Below, in pieces: positions 6,782-7,341 of a stretch of 7,341 nt of DNA. Numbering within the stretch: position 1 is the first letter of the stretch; each line of letters begins with the position of its first letter. The DNA is from Candidatus Vogelbacteria bacterium. Its GTDB lineage: Bacteria > Patescibacteriota > Minisyncoccia > Phycocordibacterales > XYD1-FULL-46-19. Made by a program: the position numbers and the translations under genes. The notes under the pieces are model-generated. The model saw nothing but the letters and a program-made list of their open reading frames with translations, searched no databases and had not been told where the DNA came from. The DNA lies in NCBI GenBank assembly GCA_026395035.1, contig JAPLZN010000028.1, positions 1-7,341 on the forward strand, given 5' to 3'.

Positions 6782-6792
6782 ATCGCCTCCGC

Positions 6793-6889
6793 GTTCGATC
6801 CCGCACGCAAAGCAAGCAGTTGCTTTGCTTACGGTCACAAAATAAAACCGCTCACGCGGCTTATTTTGTGGACCGTAGCGGGATCGAAC
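6793..6889. repeat. Inverted partial copy of the tRNA-Ala 3' end with hairpin insert
   Basis: Left arm: GTTCGATCCCGC (6793-6804), a 25-nt insert (6805-6829), then TACGGTCACAAAATAA (6830-6845). The right arm on the opposite strand reads GTTCGATCCCGC (6889-6878) directly followed by TACGGTCCACAAAATAA (6877-6861). The arms match over 28 of 29 tRNA-side positions, apart from one missing C and the insert. The insert contains the perfect 9-bp hairpin GCAAAGCAA-GCAG-TTGCTTTGC (6807-6828). The centre (6846-6860) holds CCGC-TCAC-GCGG. The right arm is the functional tRNA 3' end and its trailer. Confidence 0.75.
6837..6867 (-). terminator. Terminator of tRNA-Ala(GGC)
   Basis: Read on the minus strand just after the tRNA, CAAAATAA, GCCGC, loop GTGA, GCGG, then TTTTATTTTG form a stem ending in a U-rich run. 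It starts immediately next to the discriminator base. The same stem can extend into the tRNA's own ACGGTC acceptor strand. Confidence 0.65.
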
Positions 6890-6941
6890 CGCTGACCTCT
6901 CGCATGCCATGCGAACGCTCTACCAGCTGAGCTAACGGCCC
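6869..6941 (-). tRNA. tRNA-Ala(GGC)
   Basis: This is a complete 73-nt cloverleaf on the minus strand. The acceptor GGGCCGT pairs with ACGGTCC and contains the G3-U70 wobble that marks alanine tRNAs. The D arm is GCTC-AGCTGGTA-GAGC. The anticodon stem TTCGC/GCGAG encloses the loop ATGGCAT, with anticodon GGC (reads GCC and GCU). The variable loop is AGGTC, the T arm is AGCGG-TTCGATC-CCGCT, and the discriminator is A. The 3' CCA is not encoded (ACA follows), so it must be added by CCA-adding enzyme. It is divergent from the tRNA-Ala(TGC) gene 333 bp away. Confidence 0.95.
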
Positions 6942-6947
6942 ATATAA

Positions 6948-6956
6948 ATTATTCAA
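6948..6956 (-). promoter_or_regulatory. Possible -10 element of tRNA-Ala(GGC)
   Basis: On the minus strand TTGAATAAT ends 6 nt before the first base of the tRNA, a suitable place for a -10 box (AATAAT, or TGA-ATAATT as an extended form). No good -35 is visible. The call rests mainly on position. Confidence 0.35.
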
Positions 6957-6964
6957 GAACTCCT

Positions 6965-7020
6965 CCCGACTGAACGACCTCCTGTCGTTCGGGCGGGTAA
7001 CGGCTCTTCTTGTTACCGCC
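6965..7020. other. Tandem hairpins in the tRNA spacer
   Basis: GAACGAC-CTCCT-GTCGTTC (6972-6990) is a perfect 7-bp stem, with CCC (6965-6967) and GGG (6991-6993) able to extend it. It is followed by GGCGGGTAAC (6992-7001) pairing with GTTACCGCC (7012-7020), 9 bp with one bulged G. The two stems compete for 6991-6993. They lie upstream of both divergent promoters. Together with the promoters and mini-gene they account for most of the spacer; 7021-7061 shows nothing recognisable. Confidence 0.45.
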
Positions 7021-7061
7021 ATATTAAAGCAAATATTTCGATGAATCGCAATCGGGTACTG

Positions 7062-7090
7062 TTGAAAATTAGAAGAAAGTGTTCTATAAT
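7062..7090 (+). promoter_or_regulatory. Strong sigma-70-type promoter of the 29-codon mini-gene
   Basis: TTGAAA (7062-7067), an exact 17-bp spacer and TATAAT (7085-7090): 11 of 12 consensus bases with ideal spacing. It is the best promoter in the window. The start point falls at about 7097-7098, on the ATG of the small ORF. It could also feed the tRNA gene by read-through, but a hairpin terminator and a second promoter lie between. Confidence 0.8.
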
Positions 7091-7097
7091 AGGCTAT

Positions 7098-7187
7098 ATG
7101 GGGATTAACTGGGAAAAATTTTTGTTCGTCGTTTGGTTCCCTCTGCTCTTTTGCCGTGAACATTACACAGGCGAAAAAAAGAAATAG
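7098..7187 (+). CDS. Putative leaderless 29-residue membrane peptide (or small RNA)
   Basis: ATG at 7098, 29 codons, TAG at 7185-7187. The peptide starts MGINWEK, has a hydrophobic core FLFVVWFPLLF (residues 8-18) and ends with a charged tail, CREHYTGEKKK. This is a plausible single short membrane-active segment; I do not recognise a family. The ATG begins 8 nt after the end of TATAAT, the same geometry as ddl and the 1081 gene, so translation would be leaderless. A terminator hairpin follows within 25 nt of the stop, making a self-contained unit. The alternative is a non-coding RNA: CTGCT/AGCAG (7143-7147 with 7186-7190) and TTTTGCC/GGCGAAA (7149-7155 with 7170-7176) can form a nested stem. 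Transcription is well supported, translation is not. Confidence 0.45.
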   Translation: MGINWEKFLFVVWFPLLFCREHYTGEKKK

Positions 7188-7211
7188 CAGACACGGACAG
7201 CTGGTTAAGAG

Positions 7212-7233
7212 ACAGGCAACGTATGCCTGTTTT
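7212..7233 (+). terminator. Terminator of the mini-gene
   Basis: ACAGGCA-ACGTA-TGCCTGT is a perfect 7-bp stem directly followed by TTTAT. It lies 24 nt after the TAG of the small ORF and just before the -35 of the next promoter, so it separates the mini-gene from tRNA-Ala(TGC). The U run is short. Confidence 0.6.
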
Positions 7234-7236
7234 ATG

Positions 7237-7265
7237 TTGAAACGATTGCTTTTTCGAGCTATTAT
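7237..7265 (+). promoter_or_regulatory. Promoter of tRNA-Ala(TGC)
   Basis: TTGAAA (7237-7242), 17-bp spacer, TATTAT (7260-7265). The start point is at about 7272, three bases before the mature tRNA 5' end at 7275. The spacing and the shared TTGAAA match the mini-gene promoter. Confidence 0.75.
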
Positions 7266-7274
7266 AGCCACATT

Positions 7275-7341
7275 GGGCCCGTAGCTTAGTTGGTAGAGCG
7301 CCTCGTTTGCAACGAGGAGGTCAGCGGTTCGAATCCGCTCG
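7275..7341 (+). tRNA. tRNA-Ala(TGC), 3' end cut by the window
   Basis: The acceptor 5' strand is GGGCCCG, followed by TA. The D arm is GCTT-AGTTGGTA-GAGC. The anticodon stem CCTCG/CGAGG encloses the loop TTTGCAA, with anticodon TGC at 7308-7310. The variable loop is AGGTC and the T arm is AGCGG-TTCGAAT-CCGCT. The sequence stops after the first two bases (CG) of the acceptor 3' strand, so the last five pairing bases and the discriminator lie outside. A G3-U70 pair therefore cannot be checked. From the variable loop through the first T-loop bases it is identical to the GGC isoacceptor. Confidence 0.93.

Noticed and set aside
6791..6806. GTTCGATC on the + strand as part of a second tRNA
   Set aside because: The flanking bases do not form a T stem and no D or anticodon arm lies upstream; it is explained as the inverted tRNA-Ala fragment.
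6477..6815. A 112-codon minus-strand open frame over the hairpin-rich region
   Set aside because: It is Arg/Pro-rich, runs through a terminator and two palindromes, and includes the GPRVKPGVT artefact of a known palindrome type.
6861..7271. A 136-codon minus-strand open frame over the tRNA-Ala(GGC) gene and spacer
   Set aside because: Its C-terminal part (GPLAQLVERSHGMREVSG) is the classic false translation of a tRNA gene, and the rest overlaps two promoters and the mini-gene.

Overview
The window looks like a chromosomal segment from a Candidate Phyla Radiation (Patescibacteria) bacterium, most likely Parcubacteria-like. This is inferred from protein character, not from a search. The signs are a compact D-Ala-D-Ala ligase with an RGGPSSEYEVSL N-terminus, very small one-helix membrane proteins, a long secreted protein built from lamin-tail, thrombospondin type 3, Ig-like and peptidoglycan-binding modules, a CAP (YkwD-type) protein, a receiver-only response regulator, promoters placed almost on top of start codons, no clear Shine-Dalgarno sequences, and a tRNA gene without an encoded CCA. 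The standard code fits: every gene ends in TAA or TAG and none has an in-frame TGA.

Layout. Positions 53-1015 encode ddl. Two small one-helix membrane proteins follow (1081-1350 and 1374-1724), closed by a near-perfect 12-bp terminator hairpin (1731-1758). A new transcription unit starts near 1800 with a 16-nt dyad at its start point. It carries the roughly 1030-residue secreted surface protein (1842-4934), a membrane-tethered CAP protein (4940-6109) and a single-domain response regulator (6122-6496), and ends in a strong terminator (6502-6526). All protein genes are on the + strand and the first six are tightly packed, so the theme is cell-envelope construction and decoration: peptidoglycan precursor synthesis, small membrane proteins, a wall-bound exoprotein and a CAP protein, with one signalling receiver.

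From 6527 onward the character changes. There is a 340-bp hairpin-rich non-coding stretch, then tRNA-Ala(GGC) on the minus strand (6869-6941), a 333-bp spacer, and tRNA-Ala(TGC) on the plus strand (7275 to the window edge, cut off). The non-coding stretch contains several short copies of the tRNA-Ala 3' end. These include an inverted copy of about 29 nt of that end, split by a 25-nt hairpin insert and partly forming the tRNA terminator, and two tandem imperfect repeats sharing an 11-nt core with the T arm.

The spacer between the tRNAs contains what looks like a complete miniature gene: a consensus-like promoter (TTGAAA-17-TATAAT, 7062-7090), a leaderless 29-codon ORF (7098-7187) whose ATG sits where transcription should begin, and a hairpin terminator (7212-7233). 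The next promoter (7237-7265) then drives tRNA-Ala(TGC). The mini-gene and the tRNA-derived inverted duplication are the most interesting items here.
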